Shown one piece after another: positions 50,745 through 60,806 of a DNA stretch of 64,000 nucleotides. Where the stretch lies: positions 1 through 64,000 of the forward strand of contig JAAWCQ010000003.1 in NCBI GenBank assembly GCA_022793335.1, read 5' to 3'. The DNA is from Clostridia bacterium. Its GTDB lineage: Bacteria; Bacillota; Clostridia; Christensenellales; UBA1242. The first letter of the stretch is position 1; every line of letters begins with the position of its first letter. Position numbers and translations under genes: made by a program. The notes under the pieces were generated by a model. That model was not told the DNA's origin, searched no databases, and saw only the letters and a list, made by a program, of their open reading frames with translations.

Positions 50745-51588
50745 ATTAGTAGTTGATTCAGCAAGCGATTATGTTGAAGAAGAGGCAAGAGGGCTGGGTA
50801 TTGAGCTTGTGCCTATGGAAGTGCGTTTTGAGGAGGAGTGCTTCTTGGATGGATTCAACCTTTCGCACAAAGAGTTTTTTGAAAAGCTGATTGAAAGCAG
50901 TGATTTGCCTAAGACAAGTCAAATAAATGAATATGTCTTTGAGGAGTGTTTTGACAGGCTTACAAGAGGTGGCGATGAAGTGATTGCAATTACATTATCA
51001 TCAAAACTTTCTGGCACTTACAGCAGTGCTGAAAAGGCAGCGAAGAAATTTGGCGGTAAGGTGAGAGTTGTTGACAGTTTAAGTGCAAGTATCGGCGAGA
51101 GAATTTTATGCCAATATGCTTACAGAATGATTGGCGAAGGCAAAGGAATTGATGAGATTTGTCAAAAGCTGGAGGAAAGCAAGTCAAATATCAAAGTTTT
51201 GGCGCTTTTAGATACACTCAAATATCTCAAAAAAGGGGGAAGAATTTCTTCTGTGGTCGCTTTGACTGGTGAGGTATTTTCTATAAAGCCTGTCATCTCT
51301 ATCGTTAATGGTGAAGTTAAAATGGCTGGCAAAGCGGTAGGCTCTAAAAAAGGCAACAATTTATTAAATCAACTTGTTGAAAGCAGCAATGGAATTGATT
51401 TTTCTCTTCCTTTCGCGGTTGGTTTTTCAGGGCTTTCTGACCACTTGCTTGTCAAATATCTTGAAGACAGCGGTCAGCTTTGGAAGGATAAGGTTGAAAA
51501 TATCCCTTCTTATATGATAGGCTCGACAATTGGCACTCATGTAGGGCCGGGGGCTATTGCAGTGGCTTTCTTTGCGCAAGAAAAGTAA
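50734..51588 (+). CDS. DegV family fatty-acid-binding protein
   Basis: A 284-residue cytosolic protein of the DegV/FakB type, which binds a fatty acid and presents it to the kinase FakA for phospholipid synthesis. The N-terminus IKLVVDSASDY, TSQINEY, ITLSSKLSGTYSSAEKAA, DTLKYLKKGGRIS and GSTIGTHVGPGAIAVAF near the end are family motifs; the histidine in THVGPG and the serines of SSKLSGTY surround the lipid carboxylate. The GGAGG site fixes the ATG at 50734, inside the end of the MarR gene. FakA is not in the window. Confidence 0.9.
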   Translation: MAIKLVVDSASDYVEEEARGLGIELVPMEVRFEEECFLDGFNLSHKEFFEKLIESSDLPKTSQINEYVFEECFDRLTRGGDEVIAITLSSKLSGTYSSAEKAAKKFGGKVRVVDSLSASIGERILCQYAYRMIGEGKGIDEICQKLEESKSNIKVLALLDTLKYLKKGGRISSVVALTGEVFSIKPVISIVNGEVKMAGKAVGSKKGNNLLNQLVESSNGIDFSLPFAVGFSGLSDHLLVKYLEDSGQLWKDKVENIPSYMIGSTIGTHVGPGAIAVAFFAQEK

Positions 51589-51984
51589 GTTGTGTAAAAA
51601 TAAATTGCAAATAAAGTTAGGCTGTGTTGAAAAATATTATCGCACAAGAAAAAAAGGCTTTACTGAAAAAAAATATATCGAACAAGGATAAAAAGCGATA
51701 ATTTTCAAAAGTTTTTGCAATTTCAAGAAAAGTTTAAAGGCTTTTTATTATATAAACATTTAAAAATTGATTGTTTAATAAACAAAAAATTGCAGAAAAA
51801 TATAATGATTATCATAATTATTTTATTCAAAAAGAGATGCAAAAAAATTGTCAAAGCTTTTTGCTTCTTTTTTTATACTTTGAATAACTTTTTAGTTGTT
51901 GATACAAACTTCTTTTGAAAACAATGGTGTAAATTGTTTGGCAATTGTTGCATAAAAATATTTTTGTAAATTATTGCAACTTGT
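51589..51984 (+). other. AT-rich intergenic region
   Basis: I see no supported gene. A 67-codon frame at 51715-51918 has no ribosome site, is biased to lysine, isoleucine and phenylalanine as expected of AT-rich noise, and is not called. Confidence 0.4.
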
Positions 51985-52014
51985 TTGACATAACTCTTTT
52001 AAAAATGTTAAGAT
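51985..52014 (+). promoter_or_regulatory. SigA promoter of the VirD4/TraG-like gene
   Basis: TTGACA (51985-51990), 18-bp spacer, TAAGAT (52009-52014). Confidence 0.6.
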
Positions 52015-52077
52015 TAAGTTGTAAGAGGGCTTATTTAATATTTGCCTATATAATTTAACTTTAATAAAGGAGAAGAT

Positions 52078-54084
52078 ATGGGAAGAAGAGTAAAACTTGC
52101 AGTAATCTTTATGCTGGTTTTGGGTGTAGTAGGCTTTGGAATTGGTCTCGCTGTTGGATACTTTATGAACAGCAACGACATTTCAGCTGCGCTTAAAAGC
52201 CCAGCAGTTATTGTTTGTGCCATTGTTGGTGCGCTTGTTGGACTGGGCATGGGCTTATTCAGCAGAAGAAAAATCAATGCTGGAAGCAATGTTGGTACAA
52301 CTGCCGATGGCAAAGAAACGGATGTAAACTTTGACTCAAAGTTTATCACACCAGAACAGATGAAAAAGGACGGCGAACTTCTTTATTCGACTTGGAACAA
52401 CCTTCCAAACATGAAAAAGACAGGTTTTGTTTTCAGAATGAAGCAGACAGGCGGTCACTTTGAGGTGAACATGAAGCCAGAAACTCACGCATTGGTGCTT
52501 GGTACCACCGGTGTAGGTAAAACACAGCTTCTTGCAAACCCTACAATCAGAATTTTGGCGCACTCTGGTCAAAAGCCAAGTATGGTTATGACAGACCCTA
52601 AGGGCGAACTTTACAACGACAATGCTGCCGTTCTTGAAAAAGAAGGGTATAAGTGTATTGTGCTCAACTTAAACGACCCATACGCTTCTTCTATGTGGAA
52701 TCCAATGGAAATTGCCTTCCGCACCTATCAAAGAGCGGGCAAACTTACCGAAGAGGTAAAAAAATATACAGATGTAAAACCTGAAGATGTCAAGCACAAG
52801 AGATTTGGGCAAGATGTTCTTCAAGGTGTGGAATATGGCAATGTTTGGTATGGCTTTGAAGGCAAAGCGTTTCCAACTAAAGAGCTTTTACAGCAAGAGC
52901 TTGAATCAAGAAGAATCCAGCTTGAAGATGAAGCAAAGTCAGACATTAAAAACATTGGTCTCTCTCTTATTCCAGATGACCCAAACAGCAAAGACCCAAC
53001 TTGGTCAAATGGTTGCCGTGACTTTATTACAGGTATTATGTACGCCATGCTTGAAGACTCAAGAGATCCTCGTCTTGGCATGACAATTGACAAATTTAAT
53101 TTCTTCAACCTTTACAAAATTTGTATGAGGCGTGACCCAGCTGGTGACAGAGAAAGTGCGCTTAAAACACTTACAACTTACGCCGACGGCAGAGATAAGG
53201 TAAGAGGCAATGTTTATCAGCTTATGAGTGGTGTCTGCCTTGCCAGTGGTGTAACCCAAAGATCTTTCCTTTCAACTCTTTCTTCTTCGATTGGTAAGAC
53301 CCTTGGTGATGAAGGTATCTTGTTCCTTACAAGCGGTACAGATATTGACTTTACAAAAATTCCTGAAGAGCCAACTGCATTCTTTATCAGAATCCCTGAC
53401 CATAAGACAGAAAGACACCCACTTGGTGTGCTTTGTATCAGTCAGCTTTATAAGGTGCTTGTCGATGTTGCAAATAAGACAGGCGGAACATTAAAACGTC
53501 CAGTTTATTTCATTCTTGATGAATTCGGAAACATGCCAGCCGTGCCAAACTTTGGTACTATGGTTACCGTATCGCGTTCAAGAAAAATCTTCTTTGAAAT
53601 TATCTTGCAGTCATATAAGCAGCTTGATATTAAATATGGGCAGGATGAGGCGCAAAACATTCGCGGAAACTTCCAGATGGAAGTGTTCTTAGGCTCTGAA
53701 GACCCATCGACAATTCAAGCCTTCTCAGAAGCCTGCGGTGAAACCACTGTTTTCCACGAGGAGATTTCTCGTTCTCGTCAGACAAACAGAGATATTGCAA
53801 CGGGTGGTGAAAATATTACAACATCTACTCAGCGTACAAGAAAACCTCTTCTTGATAAGCAAGAGCTTCGTCAGCTTGAGAGATGGACAATTATTGCAAA
53901 GATTTTCAGAAAGAGTATTATGAAAGATGTTATGACACCTTTCTTCCAAACAAAATGTATGGAAAAACTCAAAAAGCCAGACCCAATGGCACTTTCAAAA
54001 CAGCTTAATATTGATGAAATCTTCTATGATATTGACAGAAGAAACGCAATAGTTATGAAGCCAAGAAATCAATATGATGATTAA
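52078..54084 (+). CDS. VirD4/TraG-like coupling ATPase, stand-alone
   Basis: A 668-residue protein with two N-terminal membrane helices (about 7-28 and 40-62) and a cytosolic hexameric ATPase domain: Walker A GTTGVGKT at 142-149, DPKGELY, Walker B FILDEFGNM (D481-E482) and the QSYKQLDIKYG stretch typical of T4SS coupling proteins. Such ATPases pump DNA or protein into a type IV channel. No relaxase, VirB4 or other secretion gene is in the window. Codon use is strongly biased to C- and T-ending codons (TTC, ACC, GGT, CTT) as in highly expressed genes, which is unusual for a transfer gene. An AAGGAG site precedes the ATG. Confidence 0.85.
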   Translation: MGRRVKLAVIFMLVLGVVGFGIGLAVGYFMNSNDISAALKSPAVIVCAIVGALVGLGMGLFSRRKINAGSNVGTTADGKETDVNFDSKFITPEQMKKDGELLYSTWNNLPNMKKTGFVFRMKQTGGHFEVNMKPETHALVLGTTGVGKTQLLANPTIRILAHSGQKPSMVMTDPKGELYNDNAAVLEKEGYKCIVLNLNDPYASSMWNPMEIAFRTYQRAGKLTEEVKKYTDVKPEDVKHKRFGQDVLQGVEYGNVWYGFEGKAFPTKELLQQELESRRIQLEDEAKSDIKNIGLSLIPDDPNSKDPTWSNGCRDFITGIMYAMLEDSRDPRLGMTIDKFNFFNLYKICMRRDPAGDRESALKTLTTYADGRDKVRGNVYQLMSGVCLASGVTQRSFLSTLSSSIGKTLGDEGILFLTSGTDIDFTKIPEEPTAFFIRIPDHKTERHPLGVLCISQLYKVLVDVANKTGGTLKRPVYFILDEFGNMPAVPNFGTMVTVSRSRKIFFEIILQSYKQLDIKYGQDEAQNIRGNFQMEVFLGSEDPSTIQAFSEACGETTVFHEEISRSRQTNRDIATGGENITTSTQRTRKPLLDKQELRQLERWTIIAKIFRKSIMKDVMTPFFQTKCMEKLKKPDPMALSKQLNIDEIFYDIDRRNAIVMKPRNQYDD

Positions 54085-54090
54085 AATAAG

Positions 54091-54117
54091 AAAATCCACA
54101 TTGAATGTGGATTTTTT
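54091..54117 (+). terminator. Terminator of the VirD4/TraG-like gene
   Basis: AAAATCCACA (54091-54100) and TGTGGATTTT (54106-54115) form a perfect stem with more T residues after it. Confidence 0.9.
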
Positions 54118-54179
54118 GTTTTAATTTAGTTTTTTAATTTAAATTAAGACCATATTAAAAAGGTTTTTTAAATTAAAAC

Positions 54180-54208
54180 TTGACGAAACGCTTGTTTAAT
54201 TATAAAAT
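54180..54208 (+). promoter_or_regulatory. SigA promoter of the frameshifted InlB-repeat gene
   Basis: TTGACG (54180-54185), 17-bp spacer without a G tract, TAAAAT (54203-54208). It leaves a leader of roughly 95 nt. Confidence 0.6.
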
Positions 54209-54312
54209 TAAAGTATAAACTAATTTGATAAATTGGATAAATTAAAAACATATAAATTTTAAGATTAAAAGTTTAATTATTCTTTAGAAGTTTGTAAGGT
54301 TTAAGAGGGGTT

Positions 54313-57300
54313 ATGAAAAAGAATTTAAACTTTATAGTATTATCTTTCATTGCAATATTTTTGTGCCTCATGGGGATATTCACAATATCTGGAATGGGAA
54401 AGTTTTTTTATGATAAAAATGTTAAAATAAGCGAAAATTCTGTCAGTGCTGCAAATTACACTTTAAAAGTGGCAGGGCCAAGGCTTTATGCCTCAACAAG
54501 CGCTCCATCATCAAATAGAATAAGTGTAAAAGATATATCTTCAAGCGACCAAGAAAAAGTGTATATCAATCGACCAAGCATGTATCTCTATTCGGACGAT
54601 TCTTATGATGAAATAGTACACAGTTTGCCCCATAATCTGTCTCTTAATTCTACCCGTGATTATTATCCTATTTCATTAAGTTTTTATCTTTCATCTTCAA
54701 GTGTAGTAAAATTTGCAGGCTGGTATGAAAACAATAGTGATTATGGTTGGTCTAAATTAAGCTCAGAGACATATTGGAGAATGTCGGAATCTGATGTAAA
54801 CAATTATTCAAATTCGGCCTCTTTTGACGAAGAAATAATTATTACACCATTGTTTTACTCGGTGTCAAGTGGTGTGACTCTCACCTTTGATAAGCAAGGT
54901 GGAACGGGTGGCACATCAAGCAAACGAGTAAGTTATGGGATGAGCATGTCTTCAATAACCTGTCCTACTAAAACTGGACATACATTTTTAGGCTATAACT
55001 CTCGAGCTGATGGCAGAGGCGATGATTATTTCAGCAGCAGTGGTACTGCATTAAAAGTTGCACCGCCATCTATGACTCTTTATGCACAGTGGAGAGCTCA
55101 AACTTGTTCGGTAAGTGCTTATACAAATGGAGGCACTCTTGTTTCTGCAAATGGTTGGAATCAAATTGCAAGTTCTATTACAAAAAATATAGCCTATGGC
55201 AATCCTTTAGGAAGTTTTCCAATTGTGTCAAGGACTGGTTATGTCTTGAAAGGTTGGTTTACCGAAGCGAGTGGAGGTACAGAGGTTACTGTGTCAACAA
55301 CTTTTGGGCTTGAGACGCTTGCTTACATTTATGCTCAATGGGAAAAAGGTAGTTATGCGGTCACTGCAAATGTCAATGGAGGCAAGCTGGGCTCTAACTT
55401 AAATGGTTGGACTAAGAATGGCGACAATGCGAAGAAAAATATTACATATTTGACCAATTATGGAAATTTTCCGCAGGTTACAAGGGATGGTTTTCATTTA
55501 AAAGGCTGGTATTTTGCTTCAAGTGGAGGCACCGAGGTGACGTCAAGCACTGTTATGGATAAGGGGGCGGCACACTCGATTTATGCACAGTGGCTCCAAA
55601 ATGAGTATACTGTTGTATTTGATTTTTAATGGCGGCCTAAATTCTTATAATTCCTCCTCTTCTTCAACAAAACTGAAGTTTGAGCAAGGGTATTCTTTTC
55701 CGATTCCAAAGAAGGAAGGTTTCACTTTGACGGGCTGGCGGTGCAGTTTCAATAATATAATTTATCCGACCAATTCTTCCGATCAAAGTTTATATTTAAG
55801 CATGCCAAATCTTGGCAGTAATGGAGTCAATGCAACCTTTTTTGCGCAGTGGCGTGCAAATAGTTATAGTGTTTGTTTCAACGGCAATGGAGGAAAAGGC
55901 TCCATGCCAAATCAAAGCTTTATTTACAAAAACTCCTCTGAACAGGGAAATGCTCTTTCTTCAAACAGCTTTACAAAAGTGGGCTATTCTTTTGTGGGCT
56001 GGAATACTGATTTAAGTGCGAAAGAGCCTCTTTATTATGATAAGCAGATTGTCAAAAACTTGACCTCAAAAGAGGGCGAAATAATAAATCTTTATGCTAT
56101 ATGGGAAATAAATAATTATAAACTGAAACTTGACGCTAAAGGTGGAAGTTTTCCTATAAACATGAATGGTTGGGAAATTGAAAATGGAATGGCTGTTAAA
56201 GATATTGAATATAATTCAGCTTTTGGATATTTGCCAAAGCCGACAAAGAGAGGGCAAATTTTTCTTGGCTGGTTTGATGTGAATGGGCTTATTGCAGGTG
56301 AGAATATGATAATCAAGGCAGAAGATGTGACTTTAACTGCAGAATGGCAAGACAGTTGGGCAAATTTATCAAATGTTCAGCAACCTAAAAATGAAGGTGG
56401 AATTTATCTCATTTCAAATGCTCAAGAGCTGGCTTGGCTTGCAAGTGAATGCGAAATCAATAATTCAAGATTTCAAGTTAAACAAACAGCAAACATTGAT
56501 TTAAGTGATAATACATGGAAGCCAATTGGCAGTGAGGATTTTGCTTTTAAAGGCTGTTTTGATGGGCAGGGTTTTAAAATAGAAGGAATGAAGGTTATCA
56601 ATGGCTATTATGATAATTGTCAAGGTCTATTCGGGAATGTTGAAGGTGAGAAAATAGATAAGCCTGTCATTATTAAAAATGTCAGACTATTTGGCAAAGT
56701 AATTGGAAATGAAGAGGTTGCTGCGATAGTTGGCAGAGCAGAAAATGCAGTTATAAAGGGCTCTTCCGCGTTTGTTGAAATTCAAGCATCGGCAAAAGTG
56801 GGAGGTGTTGTTGGCCGTGCCAAAGATAATGTTTATGTCGAAAACTGCTATTGTTATGGAAGCATTTCGGCGACAGGTGATAAGGTTGGTGGGCTGATTG
56901 GTGAAGTTTCGGGAATAAATTTTGAAATGAAAAACTGCATGTCAAAGATGAGTTTAATTTCTTCAAATCATTGTGGTGGGCTGATAGGCTATGCTGCTCA
57001 AAACTTTAAACTTTCAGCTTGTTGTTTTGAGGGAAATATGGAAGTAGCAAGTGGCAATCGAGGCTTGTTTGTTGGCTATTCTGTTTTAAGTGGAACGATA
57101 GAAAACTGCTTCTCAAAATTGTTGAATAATGCAGATGGTTTAGCTGGTCAATATTATGGAGAAGCGACGGTTTTGAATTGCTTATTTGAGTTTGATGGCG
57201 TTAAAAAATATGTTGGAGAAGATTTTTCACAGTGGATAATGCTTGAAGATGGAATGCCTTTGCCACGAGCACTTATATGGAGTGGCAGCACTGAAGTCGA

Positions 57301-57337
57301 ATTTAATTTAAGTGAGAGTGGTTTTTCAAAAGCTTAA
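54313..57337 (+). pseudogene. InlB B-repeat surface protein, interrupted by a +1 frameshift
   Basis: Frame 1 (54313-55629, 438 residues) and the overlapping frame to 57337 together encode one ~1008-residue protein like the one at 12105. Frame 1 starts with a signal peptide (about 5-28) and holds four InlB units (GHTFLGYNSRADG, GYVLKGWFTEASGG, GFHLKGWYFASSGG). Frame 2 continues with FNGGLNSYN, further InlB units and GLUG-like repeats (GGLIGEVSG, GGLIGYA) and a C-terminus with KKYV and PLPRAL. Removing one T from the T5 run at 55623-55627 rejoins the frames exactly (VVFD-FNGG). It could be a recent mutation, a slippage switch or a sequencing error. No anchor motif is seen. The start has a GAGGGG site. 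Confidence 0.8.
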
Positions 57338-57340
57338 TAA

Positions 57341-57366
57341 AAAAGAGGATAAGACCTCTTTTTTTT
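57341..57366 (+). terminator. Terminator of the frameshifted InlB-repeat gene
   Basis: AAAAGAGG (57341-57348) and CCTCTTTT (57355-57362) form a perfect stem with further T residues. Confidence 0.85.
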
Positions 57367-57387
57367 GTTTGCAAGATGAAAATTATT

Positions 57388-57624
57388 TTATTCCTCTTCT
57401 ATAAATACTACATTGCCGCACAGCACATCGTAGTACGAAAAGGTTTGCAGTGATGAATTTTCGCTTAAGGAAACGGTAAACACGCTTGGATAGCAATCCT
57501 TAATTGTCCCGTTTAATGTGTCATATTTCTTTCTGCCGCGATTGACATTCATCTCAACCTCTCGGCCTTTAAGTGTGAGTATTTTTGCTTTTATATCGTT
57601 TATTCCCATTCCAGCTTTTCTCAT
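57388..57624 (-). CDS. veg: Veg family protein
   Basis: A 78-residue member of the Veg (DUF1021) family, which is strongly expressed in Firmicutes and linked in Bacillus subtilis to biofilm gene control. The INDIKAKILTLKGREVEMNV start, NRGRKKYDTLNGTIKDCYPS and VFTVSLSENSSLQTFSYYDV are family features. The GGAGG ribosome site lies within an upstream in-frame ATG extension, so the ATG at 57624 is the start. No strong promoter is obvious, which is notable because veg of Bacillus subtilis has one of the strongest known. Confidence 0.88.
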   Translation of the reverse strand: MRKAGMGINDIKAKILTLKGREVEMNVNRGRKKYDTLNGTIKDCYPSVFTVSLSENSSLQTFSYYDVLCGNVVFIEEE

Positions 57625-57833
57625 ATTTTCCTCCAAATTTTAATATATTTAAATAAATGCTTGCTTAATGGTTTTAAGTTGAAATATTTTCAATTTAATG
57701 TTTTTTTAAAAATATTTGGCTTAATTGATAAAAAATCTTCAAAATTTGACCTTTTTTTCAAAATTTGCAAGTTTATTTCAAAGGATTGTTGACAAAAAAT
57801 AAAGATTTTAAACATTTTTGTAATATTTGTCGG

Positions 57834-57861
57834 TTGGGGCTCGTAAGATACCATGTAAAAT
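57834..57861 (+). promoter_or_regulatory. Possible promoter of the SPOCS protein gene
   Basis: TTGGGG (57834-57839), 16-bp spacer, TAAAAT (57856-57861). A sporulation sigma factor is also possible; the -10 is close to the ribosome site, leaving a very short leader. Confidence 0.35.
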
Positions 57862-57875
57862 GTTTGGAGGGTAAA

Positions 57876-59393
57876 ATGGCATTTGAAAGAGAAAATTTTA
57901 ATGTTGCAAGAAAAACTACTCTTGCGAAAGGAGAGGTCACTGTTGAGTGCAATATTTCCGCTGGCGTGAATGTTTCAAAAGTCTTGGCAGTTTCTGTTGA
58001 GGGTTATGGCCAAAATGTTGAAGCGTTGAACGGGGTGGTAAACTATTCAGGTGCGGTTGATGCCAAACTTGTGATTATGGCAGAAGACGGGCAGATTAAC
58101 ACCGTTTGCAATAGTTGTCCTTTTTCTTCTCGTTTTGAAAGTGAAGAAATTGAAAATGGGCAAGACGCTTTTGTGAAAGTCAAGGTTGTTGATTATATTA
58201 TTGAAAGCGTGGGTGGCGAAATGGTCAAACTTGCTGTTGTGCTTGAGCAAAATGGATTTGTTGTGGGCAATCAGGAGATTGGCACTATTGATTGCCATGA
58301 TGACGACATTTGCTTTAAGAAGGATGATATTTCAGTCATTAAATATGTAGGCTCTTCTTCAAGCGAGGTGGCTTTGTCAAGTGAAATAAATCTTCGCGAA
58401 AACATCAAAAAGATTTTGCTTGTTGAAAGCAGAGCTGTTGTCAAGAATGTTGATGCTGGTGCTGATTTTGTCACTGTAAGCGGTGATGTTGTCACAAGAG
58501 TATTGTATGTGAATGAAAATGATAAGTTTGAAAGTGGCTATATCAATGACACCTTTAAAGAAGAGGTGGAGCTTAGCGGCGTTACGCGTGAAAGTTTTGT
58601 CGAAGGTGATGCCTTTGTTAAGCATGACGGGGTTGAGACAGAAATTGTTCAGGATGAAAAAGGTGGCAAAATTATTGTCAAAGTGCCACTTGTGCTTAAG
58701 GTTAGAGCTTTCCAAGAGGGAAAAATCAGTGTAATAAATGACCTTTACAGTGTGAAAAATGAGCTTAATGTAACAACTTCATCTTTCAGCATGACTTCAA
58801 TCTATCCAATGGGAGTTGCTGAAGGCAAGATTGAAGGCTCGCTTACTCTTGAAGAAAACATGCCAAGAGTTGACAAACTTTTATTTAATGGTGGAAATGG
58901 AGTTGTTGTTACAAATTATTACCTTAAAGACAATGAGGTTTTTGTTGAAGGTATTGCAAGGTCAACTGCGGTGTATTTGAATGATGAGGATTCTTCTCTT
59001 CACAGCGTGCAAATTGATGTGCCTTTCATCATTTCTGACAAATTCAATGCAGAAAACGAGGGCGGAGTGCTTAGTGTTGATGCAGTTGCAACCGATGTTG
59101 ATGTGGTTGTGAAGAAGGGCAGAGAAATTTATTATGACGCAAAGATTAAAGCTTGTGTAAACTATTCTTGTCAGCTTTCAGCTGGTGTGATTTCTGAGGC
59201 AAGTGTTATGGAAGAATATGGCAATAAAGATTATGCAATGGAGGTCATTTTTGCACCAAGTGGAAGCGAGCTTTGGAATGTGGCAAAGAGTGCAAGAGTG
59301 AAAGAAGAACAAATTCTCATGCAAAATCCAGAGGTGTCTTTCCCTACAGAAAACAATACTCCACTTGTGCTTTTCTATCAAAGAGTGCAATAA
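57876..59393 (+). CDS. SPOCS-domain (SipL-like) spore protein
   Basis: A 505-residue protein made of three SPOCS (DUF3794) domains (about 10-135, 165-290 and 310-440) and a short C-terminal LysM-like segment (GSELWNVAKSARVKEEQILM). This order is that of SipL of Clostridioides difficile, which binds the morphogenetic ATPase SpoIVA and is needed for coat assembly around the forespore. The TTGGAGGG site fixes the ATG at 57876; the frame remains open upstream to 57765 without a ribosome site. It is followed by a terminator and then the spoIIR cluster. Confidence 0.85.
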   Translation: MAFERENFNVARKTTLAKGEVTVECNISAGVNVSKVLAVSVEGYGQNVEALNGVVNYSGAVDAKLVIMAEDGQINTVCNSCPFSSRFESEEIENGQDAFVKVKVVDYIIESVGGEMVKLAVVLEQNGFVVGNQEIGTIDCHDDDICFKKDDISVIKYVGSSSSEVALSSEINLRENIKKILLVESRAVVKNVDAGADFVTVSGDVVTRVLYVNENDKFESGYINDTFKEEVELSGVTRESFVEGDAFVKHDGVETEIVQDEKGGKIIVKVPLVLKVRAFQEGKISVINDLYSVKNELNVTTSSFSMTSIYPMGVAEGKIEGSLTLEENMPRVDKLLFNGGNGVVVTNYYLKDNEVFVEGIARSTAVYLNDEDSSLHSVQIDVPFIISDKFNAENEGGVLSVDAVATDVDVVVKKGREIYYDAKIKACVNYSCQLSAGVISEASVMEEYGNKDYAMEVIFAPSGSELWNVAKSARVKEEQILMQNPEVSFPTENNTPLVLFYQRVQ

Positions 59394-59477
59394 AGCTGGG
59401 AATATAACAATTTGCGATATGACCAAAAGTAGTGGTTAAAACCATGGCTTATAAGTAAAATTTCGTTTAAAAAGTAT

Positions 59478-59508
59478 AAAATAGGTGATTTTTCGCCTAT
59501 TTTTTTTT
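59478..59508 (+). terminator. Terminator of the SPOCS protein gene
   Basis: AAATAGGTGA (59478-59487) pairs with TCGCCTATTT (59493-59502) with one T-G pair, followed by T residues. Confidence 0.85.
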
Positions 59509-59553
59509 ATTCTATACATTTTTTAATGTCAATAAAGTTTAAGCGAGGTTTAT

Positions 59554-60090
59554 ATGAAATATATATTGGCTGGAATTGCTGTTGTTGGAATAGTTTTAAT
59601 TTTGGTGTTTTGTCCTATGAATATTTTAGGTGGAAGGGCTGAAAATGAATATCTGAGAATACATATTCGTGCAAACTCCAATTCGCAAGAAGACCAGAGA
59701 GTTAAATATAAAGTTAAAGAAGCGGTTGTTGACGCGCTTATTCCACTTCTTGCCGATATTGACGAGTTTGAGGAGGCTAAAGTGGTAATGAGTGAAAACT
59801 TTGACCTCATTGAGAGGGTGGCAAATGAGACTTTAAAGGAAGAAGGTTTCTATTATGGTTGTCGTGCGTCAATTGACAACGAATATTTTCCAACCCGCAT
59901 ATATGACAGTTTGACTCTTGAAGAGGGCTATTACGATGCGCTAATTTTAAGGCTTGGAAGTGGTGAGGGTGACAATTGGTGGTGTTTGGTTTATCCGGCA
60001 TTTTGCTTCACAAATTCGCAAAAATCCGACAATATTGTATATATTTCGAAAATTTGGGAAAAATTAAAAGTGTATTCTAGGAGGAAATAA
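59554..60090 (+). CDS. spoIIR: Stage II sporulation protein R (SpoIIR)
   Basis: A 178-residue forespore-secreted signal that triggers SpoIIGA to activate sigma E in the mother cell. It has a signal-anchor (residues 3-24), followed by the conserved LRIHIRANSNSQEDQRVKYK and VKEAVVDAL and, near the end, NWWCLVYPAFCF. In Bacillus it is under sigma F; no clear sigma F -10 is visible here. A GCGAGG ribosome site precedes the ATG. Its stop overlaps the sleB start, making a coupled spoIIR-sleB-ypeB unit, which is an unusual grouping of an early sporulation gene with germination genes. Confidence 0.92.
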   Translation: MKYILAGIAVVGIVLILVFCPMNILGGRAENEYLRIHIRANSNSQEDQRVKYKVKEAVVDALIPLLADIDEFEEAKVVMSENFDLIERVANETLKEEGFYYGCRASIDNEYFPTRIYDSLTLEEGYYDALILRLGSGEGDNWWCLVYPAFCFTNSQKSDNIVYISKIWEKLKVYSRRK

Positions 60091-60794
60091 TGAAGAAAAG
60101 ACTTTTAATTATTATGTCTCTGATTTTCGTGTTTGCAATTGCTTTCACGGGGGCAGGCATAACAGGAAAAAACCTTTTAAATGAGGGTGACGCTGCCAGC
60201 AGCAAGCAAGAGATGGCAATTGATGCTTTGACGACTGCTGAAAATAAAACAGTGCAAACCAAACTTAAAAGATGGGGTTATTACAAAGGCTCTATTGATG
60301 GAATTTATGGGGCTAAGACAAAGGCGGCTGTAAAAAGCTTTCAAAGTAAGAACGGCCTTGCTGCCGACGGAATTGTTGGACCAAAAACGGCTGCAGCACT
60401 TGGCATGAGCATTAAGGGAAGCTCTTCAACCACTTCTCAGTCGTCAAATGACTTGCATCTTCTTGCAAAGTGCGTTCATGCCGAAGCGAGAGGTGAGCCT
60501 TACACTGGACAGGTGGCTGTGGCTGCGGTTATCTTAAACAGAGTGAAAAGTTCATCATTCCCAAACACTATTGCTGGCGTAATCTATCAGCCATACGCCT
60601 TTACTGCTGTAAATGATGGTCAAATCAATCTTTCACCAAATTCAACCGCTTACAAAGCAGCACAAGATGCTTTAAATGGTTGGGACCCAACTTATGGTTG
60701 TTTGTATTATTACAACCCTAGAACAGCAACAAGTTCTTGGATATGGTCAAGACAGACAGTGGTGACAATTGGCAACCATATCTTCGCATTATAA
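60090..60794 (+). CDS. sleB: Spore cortex-lytic enzyme SleB
   Basis: A 234-residue lytic transglycosylase that breaks the spore cortex during germination. A signal peptide (about 4-24) precedes a peptidoglycan-binding domain (about 50-108, with LKRWGYYKGSIDGIYGAKTK) and the SleB domain (about 122-234) with LAKCVHAEARGEPYTGQVAV, where the glutamate is catalytic, ILNRVKSS and PYAFTAVNDGQ. The AGGAGG site (60079-60084) lies in the end of spoIIR and the start overlaps its stop codon. ypeB follows, the usual partner that protects and localises SleB. Confidence 0.93.
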   Translation: MKKRLLIIMSLIFVFAIAFTGAGITGKNLLNEGDAASSKQEMAIDALTTAENKTVQTKLKRWGYYKGSIDGIYGAKTKAAVKSFQSKNGLAADGIVGPKTAAALGMSIKGSSSTTSQSSNDLHLLAKCVHAEARGEPYTGQVAVAAVILNRVKSSSFPNTIAGVIYQPYAFTAVNDGQINLSPNSTAYKAAQDALNGWDPTYGCLYYYNPRTATSSWIWSRQTVVTIGNHIFAL

Positions 60795-60806
60795 AGGGGG
60801 ACAATC

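Noticed and set aside
51715-51918. 67-codon frame
   Set aside because: Lys/Ile/Phe-rich composition expected from AT-rich noise; no ribosome site.
52078-54084. Integrative conjugative element
   Set aside because: Only the coupling ATPase is present; no relaxase, integrase, VirB4 or attachment sites nearby.
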